Assembly (NCBI GenBank): GCA_905250115.1
Contig: CAJNOI010000089.1
Coordinates: 202,778-266,777 of the forward strand
From: Adineta steineri
Lineage: Eukaryota > Rotifera > Eurotatoria > Adinetida > Adinetidae
Direction: 5' to 3'
Length of the DNA stretch: 64,000 nucleotides
Position 1 is the stretch's first letter. Each line of letters opens with the position of its first letter. This document shows positions 1-18,506 of this stretch, piece after piece. The position numbers were made by a program, and so were the translations under genes. The notes beneath the pieces were generated by a model. It made no database searches. It worked only from the letters and a program-made list of their open reading frames with translations, and was not told where the DNA came from.

Positions 1-906
1 CAAATTTACACCGATTTTGACTATTGACTAATTTTTTTGAAAGAAAAATAGTTTGTTTTTTTATTGAATATTTTAATAAAATAAATAAATTTATATCAAA
101 CCTGTTCCAATGAAAAATATAAAAACAAATGATGGTATAACCATCTAGAAAAGAAAGAAAAACATACTTTGTACACGTCAGCTTTTAAACCAACCAACCA
201 TTTTCAAGTCAATAAAATGATTCATTTCAATAGAAACTAACAAAGAAAAGCTGACGGCTTTCATCTGATTATTTGTAACAAATAAATCTTGTTTCGTTTT
301 TTTTCTTACTATAAGATGAAATTTAATCTATTAAAAAACTTCTTTCATCGAAATTACCTTGTAGCTAAGCATAGTAATAAAAACTAATTATTAGAAAAAA
401 AGATTCTTTATATTGATACAGAATTGATGTAAGAAAATAAAATCTTTGCTTTATATTTTCAATTTTCCAATACGTGATTTGAAAATCTCTCAAAATAATG
501 AACAATTTTTCTGTATTTGATTAAACTTCCGGACTATCTTAAATAGTAGATGTCTTCTTCCATAAAATTTATATTTAAAAATAAACTATCAATGATTAAA
601 AATTCTTAATCAAAAAAGTTTGACTCTAATTAGTATATGTAATTTCATTTGTTCCAAAAATAAAACACAATTTTGAATCAAACTCGGTCAATCAGCCATT
701 TTTCATTGATAAATCAAGTAAAATGAGAAGACTCTATCAGTTAAGGTCACTCACCGACAGATGTCCTTATCTGTTTATCAACCTTATTCGTTACTATGAC
801 ATCTTTATCCATCATGTTACAATGAACTAATGATTAGATCGATGAACATAGCAATTTTACATTACTTTGAACATTTATTATGCTAGAGTTTTAATATATT
901 TTTAAG
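1..906. other. Intergenic, AT-rich, left edge
   Basis: No exon, RNA gene or repeat family is recognisable here. The last bases before the TBC gene form a T-rich tract ending in AG at 905-906, immediately before its ATG. This reads as a splice acceptor with no visible upstream exon. Confidence 0.6.
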
Positions 907-3900
907 ATGAGTCATAAAACCGATGATAATTTGAAAGAATTATTTTTAAATCAAATTCAGGTAATTTAAAAAAAAAACGAAATTAATTTTTTCACTATTT
1001 CTAAACATTCTTCTATAGAAATTATTACTTTCATCAGACAAATCTATTGAAGATCTTCAATCTTTACTTCAGACAATTAAACAATCAGGTATTTTATTGA
1101 CGAAAAAAAAAAAGAAAAATCATTTTTCGAAATTTCTTTTTCAATAAAGAACAATACAATTATTATCAGTATGCATTTCAATCTGCACATGTCTCAGCCA
1201 TAGATGAACATAAATATGAAATTGATTATTTAAAGAAAGGTCAAGTATGTATTATACTTGTAATTTAATATTTCTTCCATATACGTTTATTTTTAGTCAA
1301 CATGGGAAAAAAGAATAGTAAAAAGTTTAAATACAATGTGTGTTGAAATAAATTTACCACTTGCTCGACAAGTTTGTTTTAATTTTTTTTGAAAATAAAC
1401 TCAAGATTTTATTTAATATTGAAATAGAGAAATGAAAATGAAATGCGATCTGTAAGAAAACATTGGAATGAACTTGGTCATATCTGTGGAGGTTTTATTT
1501 ATTATTTAATAAGTTTAGTTTTTTTCATAAATAAATATTTGGTTTTTTTTAAAGACTTAAATCGTTTTCGTCCTGTTTATTCTGCAAAAGATTTTCTCGA
1601 TGTTATTTGTGTATTAATTAATCCAAATCTTAAAATTGATGAATCACTTTGGAAGTGAGAGATACTTTTTATATTAAATAATATATTTTCATTATTAAAT
1701 TTAGTTGTGGTTTAATCAAAATTCCAATCGTAACAAAGAGTTTTACTGAAATTGTATGTTGAATTTAGATTTTGAAGGAAAAAACAAATCTTTTTTTTTC
1801 AAATAGAAAAGTTTCTTTTCTGATCTTTGTCCAAATATAATTCAATATTGTTCTGATGAAACATTTAATGAAGTTAAAGAAGAAGAAAATATTCGATTAG
1901 CATTACAAAGTAAAGAAAATAAATAAATCTAATAGAAAAATGAAAATAAAATATATTTTTCACAGTCCTCGAAAAGAAATGGAATATAAATTCTATACGT
2001 GAATATGCACGACGTGGTTGTCCAACAAGTTTAAGAGGAAAACTTTGGTCAGCTATGTTAGATGTTGACTTTTCAAATTGGGTATATAAAATAAATTTTT
2101 TTATATAAATTTAATTTCTTTATTGATTTACATTTTTAGCATTTGACCTATTTCAATTATCTCAAACAAAATGTCATCGATTTTGATCTCTTAGTAGATA
2201 GTTTATATTTTAAGGTAATAAATAATATTCATAGCATAGATGAGTGTATTTGTAAACTTATTGAGTTATATTATATGAAAATAGAGAACTTTATTCTATC
2301 TGATCTAATTCCATAGTTTTTCTTTGACATAGAATTTAAGAACTCTTAGCTTGTCTACGCATTAATTTGAATTTTTTTTGTAATAAGATCAATGATTTAA
2401 TTACATTTTATAATATAAAATAATTCTAAAGCTAAAAACAATAGATAAAATGTTTTTTTGTATCTCAGAGAAATGTACGTTTGGATCTGAGAGGATTAGA
2501 CTTTCTAATCTTCTTACGTCCTTGTCAAACTAATGAATGACATTGAAAGAAAATATATTACATCTTGTGTAACACCTAATTCAGATTGTGTAGTCAAATA
2601 ATCTGAAATTTCCATGTCATAGAAAACTTTTAAATACTTAAATATATGTGTAAAGAATGTTTTTCGATGATTAAATATGACATGTTTTAAAAATTATGAA
2701 ATATCTATCGAATTATATATTCATAATGTACTTATTGAACTGAAGATTTTAAGAGTAATATTCTAATAAGCTTATCAATACTGAAGCATTACATGTCAAA
2801 CTAAGCATATTTCATTTCTATAAATCTTTCATATTATCATTATTTGTTATTTCTATTGAAAAACATATTTTCGAAGAAAATTCATTATAAAATAAAATAA
2901 CATTGATAATTAATTTAATTAGGATGTAAAATTAACAGCAGTAAATGATGATCAATTGTTCGTGTTTGAAGATTATTTATATCAAGTAATTAAAAAAATA
3001 AAAATCTAATATCTTCTATTTATATTAATTCTAATTAAAAGGTTCTTTTATTATTTTCTCGTGATACATATGTTCAATCTTGTTTTTCAACGAGTACAAA
3101 TGGTTGTCAACCAATTCGATCATTTGTTAAAAAAGTAATAAATGCTGATGAATGTTCAGTAATCTACCCACCAAATGGAATTATTCCATTTTATGGTTTT
3201 TCAATGCTTGGTAGAAGAACAAATATTTTGTTTTATATTAAAACATTCTTGTTTTTATTTTAAGTGGCACCAATGTGTTTTGTTTTTGAAGATCCAATCC
3301 ATTTATATTTTATTTTTCAACAATTTTATATGAAATATTTTTTTCATTTACATCATATTTCCGCATCACCAAAAGTAAAAATATAAATTTATTTTTCTTA
3401 GACAAAATCAAAGATTTATTATTTTCAGGCTATTATTGGTTTATGTGTTTTATTTGAAAGTTTATTACGACAAATCTCATCAGAATTATGGTTTCATTTA
3501 CAAGAAATTCAAGTTCAACCGTAGATTTTTTGTATTACTGATTTATTTATTTATTTATTTAAAATAATTTGTTTAGATTACGAATTGCTTTTAAATGGAT
3601 GATGAGAGCATTTTCAGGTTATTTAGGTTCCAATCAATTATTAGCACTTTGGGATAGAATACTTGCTTATGACTCATTAGAAATCTTAGCTGGTATTTCA
3701 ATTATCTTATTTTCAAAAAATATATTCTGCCTTTTTTGTTTGTTTAGTTCTTGCTGCTGCAATATTTATATTACGTAAAGGAAATGTTCTAAAAGAATCA
3801 AGTGAAACAGCGATTGAAGTAATAGTTCGAATTGTCTCTTAGATTATATATTTACATATATAATTGTTTTAGGCTATATTTTCTGATATATCATCGATTA

Positions 3901-3938
3901 AAGTAATTCCATTACTTCAATTTATACTTGGTCACTGA
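907..3938 (+). CDS. TBC1D19: TBC1D19-like TBC domain protein
   Basis: Seventeen exons: 907-960, 1019-1088, 1150-1244, 1297-1371, 1428-1491, 1555-1654, 1705-1753, 1807-1909, 1966-2081, 2140-2214, 2923-2985, 3042-3210, 3265-3374, 3429-3520, 3577-3692, 3748-3818, 3873-3938. All phases close, giving about 495 aa (human TBC1D19 is slightly longer). Family landmarks in order: STWEKRIVKSLNTMC, then DLNRFRPVYSAKDFLDV in the N-terminal half; RRGCPTSLRGKLWSAML opens the TBC domain, followed by VFEDYLYQVLLLFSRDT, YPPNGVIPFYGFSM and FKWMMRAFSGYL..LWDRIL. TBC proteins act as Rab GTPase-activating proteins, but I do not see the usual Arg and Gln fingers (IxxDxxRT, YxQG), as in TBC1D19 itself, so GAP activity is uncertain. 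The start is chosen as the first in-frame ATG. It is preceded directly by a T-rich AG that could be a trans-splice site. The 708-bp intron at 2215-2922 is unusually long for this gene. AATAAA lies at 3982. Confidence 0.9.
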
Positions 3939-5066
3939 TTTGAAAATGTTTTTTTTATATATTCTTTTATTTTCTTAATACAATAAAATAACACGCACAT
4001 TTCTTTTCCCGAGACAATTACAGAATTACTGTTTAATAAACACGAAAAACTACAATTGATTATTGTACAACAATATACAAAAATAGATAGAACTATTTTT
4101 AAACGATGCAATCATTTTGCTTACTTTTTAATAGACAGAAAAAAGGTCATACATCATCATATATTGCAAAGGCTTACATTTATGTAAAGTCACATTACTA
4201 ATAATGAAAGAGATTAATTTGTTTTTTTCTAATTGATGAAAAAAAAAGAAAAATATATGTAGGTTTCTTTTCTTTGCTAAAAGAAAGAAAATGATGACAA
4301 GGAAAGTAAAGATTAAAAAAAACTAGTTTATCTTGTCTTCAAGCTATAAATCAAGAAAAAAAAATAGTCGAGATTTTTTTCATTTCCGTATTTTCATTTG
4401 ATGTCTAATGGATGTTCTGGGGAATCCAATGCCATGACTGATCGTTCATAGGAAAAACATATTCACCATGTTATTTTTTTTCAAAGACATCGCTCGTAGT
4501 CTTTACGCAAGCTAAGGAATGTTCCAATCAATTTTCTACCATATTTATCTTGCTGTATAAACATAAATATATATATATGTACCATAGATAAGTATTACAA
4601 GTTTTTCTATATTGGAGAATAATTGTTTTTTTTTGATTACTGTGATACGCAAAATGGGTATGTCAATCAATAAAATATCATTCAATAATAAATGTAAAAA
4701 GTGACAATTCTGTTCATGACACATAGATAGAATTAACCTACCACTAAACTATATAGACATACAAACACACTTAGAAAACAAAAGAAAAAAAAAACTAGAC
4801 GAAGGTTTGCATCAATAAGAAATATAAAGAATCACTATATTACTAAGTAGCACAATAAAAAAAAGAAGAACTATTTCGCGACTATTTCTATAACTAATGA
4901 AAATGTTGTTTTCCTGTTCTTTTCATAAAATAAAATAAAAGCATTCGATGTATATTTCAATAATATTAATAATTACTCTCAAATATTAAAGTTTGATTTT
5001 ACTAATATATTTTTTTTTCTTATTTAGATGATCAATAAACATAATTAAGAAGCAAACAAAAAAAAA
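3939..5066. other. Intergenic region
   Basis: AT-rich spacer with homopolymer runs and an AATAAA at 3982 that probably serves the TBC1D19-like gene. A T-rich acceptor-like site (cttatttag, ending at 5027) lies 39 bases before the GPCR ATG and may be a 5'UTR or spliced-leader acceptor. I see nothing else. Confidence 0.5.
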
Positions 5067-6254
5067 ATGTTTTCAAATTCATCAACTAGTATTCTTATAA
5101 AATTTACTGAACATTATGCATTAATTCATGGAAGAATTGTATTTCCATTAACAATATTGGGTATATTATCAAGTATAGTAACAATAATTGTACTTAATAG
5201 AAAACATTTTCAAACTCCAACAAATTTAATTTTACAACATGTGGCATTTTTTGATACAATTGTATTAATATCATACAATATATTTTCATTATATTTTTAT
5301 ATAATTCATGATCCAAATCCATTTGTTGGTCAATCAATATTCTGGCCACGTTTTGCAATCATTCATTCTAATATTGGTTTAACAGCACATACAATTGCAT
5401 TATGGTTAACTTGTCTTCTTGCTATTGTAAGTATCAATGACAAAATATATAGAATAGAATTTATTATTCATAGAATTCTTTAGATTCGATATGTAATTAT
5501 ATCAAAACCAAAACAAATTTCAGTTAATTCAACTCATGTAACAATTCTTATTTGGATTGTTGTATTTACAATATGTTTATTAATGATACCAAATTATTTA
5601 TCATGGAGTGTTGTTACTCATCCTGCACATCAATATTATCCTCATGTATATAGTGAAAATTCAACTGAAATTATCCATTGGGTTAGTGCAGTAACAGGTG
5701 GACGATTAGAAAAAATGTCATTTGCTATATTAGCATTATGTTTTAAAATAATACCAGTCTTTATTTTAATTGTATTCAGTATATTATTAATATTAAATAT
5801 TCGTCATGCACGTCGATTACATGAACGTCTTAGTCGACGTTATCCGAGTGTATCATCATCTTCATCACGTTTAAAACGTGAATTACGTACAACAACAATG
5901 CTTGTATTTATAACATTATTTACTGTATTGGTTGAATTTCCTCAAGGTCTTTTTTTAATTGCTGCTTGTATTGATAAACATTTTTTTAAATTATATTCAC
6001 AATTGGGTGATCTATGGGATATAACATCGATTGGTTCATCATTTATCACATTTATTATGTATTGTTTAATGTCTCAACAATTTCGTATCGAAATGTATCA
6101 AATTATTTTACCTAAATGTTTTACTAAAAATATTAATCAATTAAATACAAAAAATAATCAATCAAGTATTAGTATTACTTTAAAACAAAAAGGAACAGGA
6201 ACAAATACGATGTTACTAACACAAGTTCCTACACCAATACCAGAAGATTTATAG
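5067..6254 (+). CDS. Peptide GPCR, DMSR/myosuppressin-receptor type
   Basis: Two exons, 5067-5426 and 5484-6254, with a 57-bp intron; 376 aa. A class A seven-helix receptor. NSST near the N-terminus is a likely glycosylation site. TM1 is around FPLTILGILSSIVTIIVL, TM2 around TPTNLILQHVAFFDTIVLIS, and TM3 ends in LLAI|IRYVII, the intron lying just before the IRY that replaces DRY. TM5 is FKIIPVFILIVFSILLIL, intracellular loop 3 carries basic Arg/Ser runs, and TM6 holds LVEFPQGLFL. The last two features (TPTNLIL in TM2 and the E-F/L-PQG motif in TM6) are those I know from myosuppressin and nematode DMSR receptors, which bind RFamide-like peptides. The ligand here is inferred only. The Ser/Thr-rich C-tail is about 50 aa. 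Likely plasma membrane, Gi/o-type coupling by analogy. AATAAA follows at 6460. Confidence 0.82.
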
Positions 6255-7810
6255 GCAAAAAAAAAAGATATTGAACTTGTTTTTTTTTAAATTGTATGAT
6301 CAGTTATAGTTTATGTTGAGAGTGAACTATTTTGTTTTTCATTAATTTATTATTATTAATATAAAAATTCTTATTTCGAAGATTATCTATTTTAAATCTT
6401 TCTTATTTAATTTGTGATTAAATCAAGACCTATCAAACGATGAATGAAATACTTGTTTAAATAAAGATTTTATTTATCTAATCTTTGGCATGTTAGTTTT
6501 TTCTTGTCAAATAAAATCAGTAATTCTTGCACTTAAAACCTACGCAAGAATAAATATTCTATTAAATAAATTTGAATGAGTCTATTTAGTCCAAAATAAA
6601 TATAACTTTTTAAAAACTTTCAATTTTCTTATCCTTCACGAATTCTATTAGTCCTGAAAAAAAATTCAAGATTCAATCTATTTTATTGATTGGATTTTGA
6701 GAGATTCTAGTGCATTAAAATCAGCTGTTTCCTTTTTTATTGTAATTCGCTTGATACAAATGATAAATATAGAATAGTTTCATTTATTGTTTATTTTTAT
6801 TTCTTGGTTTATAAGAAAAAAAGTCAATAAGAATTATAATATATCTATTTCCGCGTCTTACAATTCTTCGATGAGTACATAATAGTAAATATTCATATTT
6901 ATTAATTGAAATCTATTATAACTGATTCATGTCATTAGATATCGGCGCGGTCAAGCGTTTCAGACTTGTATTTTTTCATATTATAATATCTATATGTCCT
7001 CAATAAGAAAAAAATTATCACTGCAAGCTATTGAACTCTATTACCTGTAAAAATTTCATTAAATTCTCTCCTATAGAACGTCAGTTAATTAATAAATACC
7101 TTCCGGTATAGAATTTTACGAGGTAATGAAACAATCCTCTACAAAACTTTTTGGACCGGACTTGTTCGGCTTTAAATGAAATACAGTGTCCATTATGGAA
7201 TTTCTGCACTTCCATTGGAGGAATTTTACACCCTGGATATGATAGTTTCACGAATGAAACCTGACCTATATTTTCTATAAGTCAATTATTTCGCGAAATT
7301 TTTTCAATTTCTCACGTTTTAAAGCAACTAATAAAGAAGAATGGAATTGATGTCTTTCATTTGCTCGGTAGCTTCCACTCTCAAACATGCCTAATGATCT
7401 TTTCATTACAAAAGAGACTCCTCATCTAACTTACTATTTGTTTTTTCTTCATGAATAGAATTGGATAAGACTGAAACTACGCATATTCATTATCAGTGCA
7501 TCAGCAGTTACAAATTATCTTATAGAATGTCGGTTTAGAATACAATAAATATCTACATTGGTTTTTACAAAATATCAGTTTAAAATCAACTGATATATTT
7601 CATTTCATAAGACTAACGCTGTAGACAAAATAGTTCTTATTCTAATGACAAATTGAAATAATTCTAAATATGTTGAAATTTTTATTTCGAGAAATATAAG
7701 ATGATATTTTCTAATATGAATATATATATTTTTCGTTTTAATAAGAATATCCATCCACAACAAAAACATAAAAACGAATAAGAGTTAAAAATAAATAAAT
7801 TAAAATGAAA
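6255..7810. other. Intergenic region
   Basis: AT-rich spacer between convergent genes. AATAAA at 6460 suits the GPCR upstream. A slightly less AT-rich patch near 6940-7290 has no open frame of useful length and resembles no family I recognise. Confidence 0.5.
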
Positions 7811-8156
7811 TCATTTTTGTTTGCTTCTTGGAGATGTTTGAGGTGATGTTTGTTTTTCTTTCTTCTTTTGTCTTAATCGATTTTTTTCTTCTTTTTGTCG
7901 TTTTTTAGACATTAAACTATCAACCAAACGATAAGCAAAATAACCTACAAATAAAATAATATAAATTTTCGTTTTTCTTTTTTTTCAAAACTTCAATTTT
8001 AATTCAACTAACCGATAAGAGTAACAATTATAATAGCTGGAATGATAATTGCAAAATTATTATAATTGCTTGTATAACCAGGTCCTTTAAATTCAACCTA
8101 TAATAAAAATCAATAATATCTATTAGAACAAATGAATAGATTTATAAACTTACCAT
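7811..8156 (-). CDS. Small single-span membrane protein, unknown family
   Basis: Three exons read leftward: 8154-8156 (the ATG alone), 8013-8097, 7811-7944. The introns are 56 and 68 bp and the phases close, giving 73 aa. Layout: short N-terminus MVEFKGPGY, a hydrophobic helix at about residues 16-32 (FAIIIPAIIIVTLIGYF), then a strongly basic tail (MSKKRQKEEKNRLRQKKKEK) and a Ser/Pro/Thr end. Topology by the positive-inside rule would put the Lys-rich tail in the cytosol, so this looks like a type III or SMIM-like microprotein of the ER or other endomembrane. I could not match it to a named family. Correct splice signals at both introns, with the second splitting a codon, argue that it is a real gene. 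An exon of only three coding bases is unusual; the 5'UTR must precede it upstream of 8156. Confidence 0.68.
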
Positions 8157-11100
8157 TTTCAAGTGATGTATATCGACACAAATGGATCTTCTTTAAATTT
8201 ATAAGACGAAAACGATTAAGAAAATCGGCAACGTTGTCGATCCATGAAATATCATTTATAAACCAATCATAAAACGAGGAAGATTTCTGACGACATCTTT
8301 TTTCATTGGTTTTTTAATAAAAATCTTTTTTTAAAATTTGTGAAAAACATAATTAAAAACATATTTACATGTAAATATTGATTTGATGAAGAGGGTGTTG
8401 GCGTGAACGTGAAAGCATTATATTCGTCTCTTATATGCACATCTATCATCATATCGTCAGGATGATGTGTATCGTAATTTTTTATTAAATCTTTAGAATA
8501 TATATATTGAATCAACTCTCTTAAATATCTTTGAATAAATAACGAAAGTAAATTAAAACAAGCTTAAATTAGTTACTCGATTATTTTATCTGCTATTATA
8601 GAAATAAATAATTTCGCATTTATCTTTAATTAAATATTCATATAAAATACGTTTCAGTCAATGATATCCTACTGAAAATTTATAAATAGAAATTAATGAA
8701 CGAATAAATGAAGAATTCCCTTCAAGTTTCAGATATTTATTTTTTGAGTATTCGATGTACAACAGTTACCATCATTAAGAAAGATAAAAAGTATTAAAAA
8801 CAGCTAATTAAAGTACAAGACATCATGAATAATGATCTTTATAGATACAAATAGAGATTTCATTATATATTTTCATTGGATAAATCTGAATGTATTGATG
8901 AGTAAAAATATGGATAAACATGTGTGAAATTCAGATTCATACTGTTTGAGTTTCAGTGTGATTCTTTTCTTTCAAGTTTTATCTTTACATATATATGAAG
9001 AAGTAAAACCGGCTTACTACCTCTTCGCCAATAGAACATTCGTCATTGGCGTAAGTACAGTGGATTTTGGCTATCTGTAATAAGATAAGATTAGCATAGA
9101 ATATATGTGAAAAAGTAAACTAATATTATTTGAATAAACGCAAATTTTCTACTAATATGTTGGCGAAAATCTTATTAGTAAAATTCGTAAATTCTGTAAA
9201 ACTACATTCTGGTAGTTCATGTTATCAAGTATTAAAATCAAGTTATTTCGGAGTTGATAATTTAAAATATAAGATTAAATTTTGACTTGTATATTTATAT
9301 AGAAATGACATATTTCATATGAAGATATGAGAGTTTAGAGAAAACAATCATGTTCAGACTCGGATACCAAAACGATTGAGATATGATACATATTCAGATA
9401 TCTATGAATAATGAAACGACCTGTTTCTTTTCAGATAAAAATGTTTGACATTTAACAGATTTGCTCTCATATTATCTAATTCATATATTTGTAAGCATTG
9501 ATATGAATCTTTTTATTTCATAACTATATCCACTATAGCTGAAACTATTCTGTTCGGATTATTTAGATTTAGAAAAGAAGAATTTTCTTTTTTACTTGTT
9601 ATTTCATACGATGATAATGCTATAGATGGTAATGGATCACTTGCATAATTAATTGCAAACGATCGCTGTAGTTGCTTTATTACTTTCAATGTGGTTTATC
9701 GAAAGAAAATGACTTATCTTTTTTTATAAGGAATCGTTATTATAGAAAGGTTATTATGCATTATGAAGCAGAGAAAATATTAAGGCATCTTTACGACTAT
9801 ATGGAGGAAAATCGATGGATAAGTATTAGAGTTAGTTATATCTTATCGTTTAGTAAAGTTTTATTTTCTCAAAATTAAAATTATCGATCAATTCTATCAA
9901 ATCTTCTAATTTCAACAATTGATTTAAAAAGATTTCTTTGACATTGAAAACTCGTGAGCTTGAAAAATAGATAGAAAAGAATTAGTCTTAATAATTACAG
10001 TATTAAAATAGAAGTATTTGCTTTAATTTCATTATGATTTGTTATTCTGTATGAATTTTATATACTACAAGATTTACTATTTCTCTTCCTTTCATTAAAC
10101 ATTATAGCTGGATTTCAGATGAAGTTCAGTCAAATTCAAATGCGATTTAAGCTTATACAGCGAGTCTTTTGCATTCCGCCGTTTATGTGCTATTGAATTT
10201 TCTATATCACGACATATAAATAAACCCAATAGAAGTTTCAATCTTCAAGCTGAATTAATATACGTCTAGTAAAATAAGTCTAAACCTTCGTGCGAATAAA
10301 CATCAAATTCATCATTTAGATTAAACTTAAATTCCACCGAATCTATGCATGTAAACTAAACACAACAGACTCACTCCATATTAAAATGACGAGCCAATCA
10401 AATGAGAAGTGCATGCTTGAAAATACTCGAAAAAAACCTTTTTCTTTCTTCAACTCGATTGAAACATAAGAAGACAGTTAGTATCGAAATACAAAATTAT
10501 CTTAACAAAAATCCTTGAATATTATCGTTAGTAAAACTATCAATAAGTAAACTGAATTTTAAAAATTCAGAATGTAGAAATTGAAATTATGCAGTTATTT
10601 GTAAAGAATTAAAAACTCATTTGAATAAGAAATACAGTCTACGATTTATGGAATAGAAATGAGAAAAAAATGGAATATTTTGCATAATTCGTTCAAGTAG
10701 AATAGCAGAAGATGATGATCAATTTATTTCAATATCAAAAGATTTTATTATTAATGATGAAACGCCTTGAAAAAATGTTAGTGCAAAAATCAAAACTTTA
10801 ATTTACTGCTCGTCAATGATTGACTAAATATTGATTTTGTATATATTCTCGAGGATATTATGAGACTGATGAATATTTTTCATGATATAAAATTTTTTTT
10901 ATAGAAAATATTTTTCATTTACTTGAATCTGATTGTGTTATTACATCAATATTATATTAATGTATGGATGATTCAGTCAAATAATGAAGATTTTATATTA
11001 AAAACTGCTGTCAAATAGATAAAAAAAAAAGTAAATATTGTATTTCTGTAGATATGGAGACGTTCTAATAAAAATATTGATTGATTAATATTCCTATCGA

Positions 11101-11333
11101 ATTTCTTTTTTTCTTATTTCAGGTTGAATATCTTAGAGGTCGCTCTTTGCTAATCAATAAAGGAATTAAATTCAAACACTATTGGTTGTCAATCTACCAA
11201 ATGTAAAGTAAAAAATGTTATTGTCGTCGTCGTCGTTTATTCTTCTGTAAGTTGATGTATCCCATATAGGAATGATCAAAATATTCTCGCTGACATTGAA
11301 TGTCATCATTATCTTAATATTTTTTCAATTCTA
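8157..11333. other. Intergenic region, 3.2 kb
   Basis: No gene that I can support. It holds the 5'UTR of the leftward microprotein near 8160-8210, and a perfect 7-bp hairpin at 9026-9051. At 11125-11200 there is an acceptor-like AG followed by 27 open codons ending in a stop, which may be a 5' exon or UTR of the kinase gene. An acceptor-like AG at about 11269-11270 precedes the kinase start. Confidence 0.45.
9026..9051. repeat. Perfect 7-bp hairpin
   Basis: CGCCAAT at 9026-9032 and ATTGGCG at 9045-9051 are exact reverse complements around a 12-base loop. The stem is GC-richer than its surroundings. Nothing links it to a known RNA or terminator, and it may be chance. Confidence 0.35.
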
Positions 11334-16475
<5,142 letters not shown>

Positions 16476-18506
16476 ATTAGGTGGTGCTGAACTCAATCTA
16501 TTGTCATTCCATTTTTTGACTTTTTCTCTTTTTTCTTCGTTCTTTCTTTTCACTTTCTGTGTATATAATATTTTTCTAATGGTTCATTCTTCCTCTCCAG
16601 GTGCTTTTTTTTTCTCGCTTTGCTCCGGCCTTGTCTTCTGCATTTCTTAATTGATTAATAGCAAACTCTTTTTTTCTTTCTTGTCTATAAGAATTTCTTT
16701 ATCCATGGATTTATTATGAGAGTGAAATACAATTGTTAAACAAAGCTTAAACAATCCATAGAAATACTTTTTATTTATATCAACAATACTAAAAGAAGAA
16801 GAAGAAGAAGAAGTTATATTTAATTCAACTTATGTATTGTAATGACAAGTGAATATTTAAATAAAACAATTCAGCCATTGAATAACTACCATTCGAACTT
16901 CTAGTATTATTTTTACTGACTGTTTAATATATTACAAAAAAAAGGATCGTATAGCTAAGAAATAAATGATAATTCAATGACATCAGATTCGTTTGATTCT
17001 ATTTTGATCAAGGCAAATTTTAATTTTACCTGTGTGTTAATATATTGATAATACGTAATCATTTATTTACTGCGGACAATAACGTTTTCTAAATGATTAA
17101 TAACATAATGTCTATAATAATGACAGTCACATAATTATAATCGATTATCAAGATAACTTCATCAATGTTGTTTTTAGTCAATTTCTTATTAATGAGTATA
17201 TAATCTGAAAAGAAAAGCAATATGCTAGTTTTTAATAGATATAACAGAATCAACAAACCTTCAAAAACATTTATCCTTGAATTAATGTTATTTTATTACC
17301 TAAAGTGTTTCTTAATCCGTGTAATACTAAATGGATCGTTTTCGACCACAAAAGACTCGAGCGATGGTGATGGTGACGTTGGAAGGGTTCATTTTGTTTC
17401 CAAATCCCCATCCTTCTTATACCTGTTTTTAATATATTTCTATTTGAATGTTATTGTATAAGAGAATCATGTAATGAATAAAAGAGAGAGACTATTAGTT
17501 AGTCTATGGATTGATTTAATCTCTTTTCGTGATAAGATCAATCATTTCAAATGTTATTCTCTTAATGTCGTGCTCAATCGAATGAACAAATTATAGTTGT
17601 TGTTATTTCATTTTTTTTTCAGTTAAAATATTTGTCATCAATTGAAGAATACATCGCTTTCTCTCTCTATCCATATAACGACAAGTTGAGAAAAAAAAAT
17701 GATCTTATCGATCACTTGGAAAAGGATCATAAATCATCGAAACATAATAAAACAGTGGGAGAAACAGAGAGAGAGTGAGAGAGATAAATTCTCTGTTTTA
17801 TTTCTCTTCTTCTTTTTCTCATTGGATTTGAAAAGAAAAGTGCATCGATTGATATATCCATTTGACCGAATGACTAGGTAAAAGATACATCCTAAAAAGG
17901 TTCAATTTACAAACATTTCTTGGTAAATAATAAGCAACAAAATAAATAGGTAAGAAAAAAATTAGAAAATGAATCAAATAAAATAGTTATTGGAAAAAAA
18001 GACATCGCCTTTTTTTTCTTCTGCAGATGTTATTACTTTCTTTGAACAAAGAAAAATGAAAACATATTTATTCATTGAGCAGGTGTAATTCTACAAGTAG
18101 AGAAAAAAGGAGAATTGAATGTTATTCATCAGTTAAGAAGATTTATTGTGACACTATTGAAAATAAGAATGTACAGTTGGTGAACAATTGCGGTCAGTAT
18201 GATATAAAAATCACTTTTTATCACTAGACATCATAAATTTAATAGCGTAGTTTTCGATAAAAGATTCTTCGTTAGCTATTTAAAATAATGATAGATAAAC
18301 TAAACAAAATCATTATTATTATTAGTTCTATTAATGATAGATAATAAAAAAAATATCATCTTGACAATAAGCTTTTAACATATGATTAATAGCAATTCAT
18401 AATGAAACAAATTTTCTCATGTTAATTTCTATATATTTAAATGAGATTATAATACGATGAAAAAGTGTCGATAAACTATTTATTGTTGAATATATATTTT
18501 AGATAA
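16476..18506. other. Intergenic region, 2 kb
   Basis: PKN 3'UTR, then AT-rich spacer. AATAAA-like signals lie near 16859. A GAA run lies at 16793-16812. A purine GAGA tract near 17755-17785 has matching CT runs nearby (17660-17672). No exon is supported until the acceptor-like AG at 18501-18502 before the nuclear receptor ATG. Confidence 0.5.
16793..16812. repeat. (GAA)n microsatellite
   Basis: Seven GAA units in the PKN 3' flank. Confidence 0.8.

Noticed and set aside
9672-9878. 68-codon open frame upstream of PKN
   Set aside because: No motif, no intron signals and no homology I recognise.
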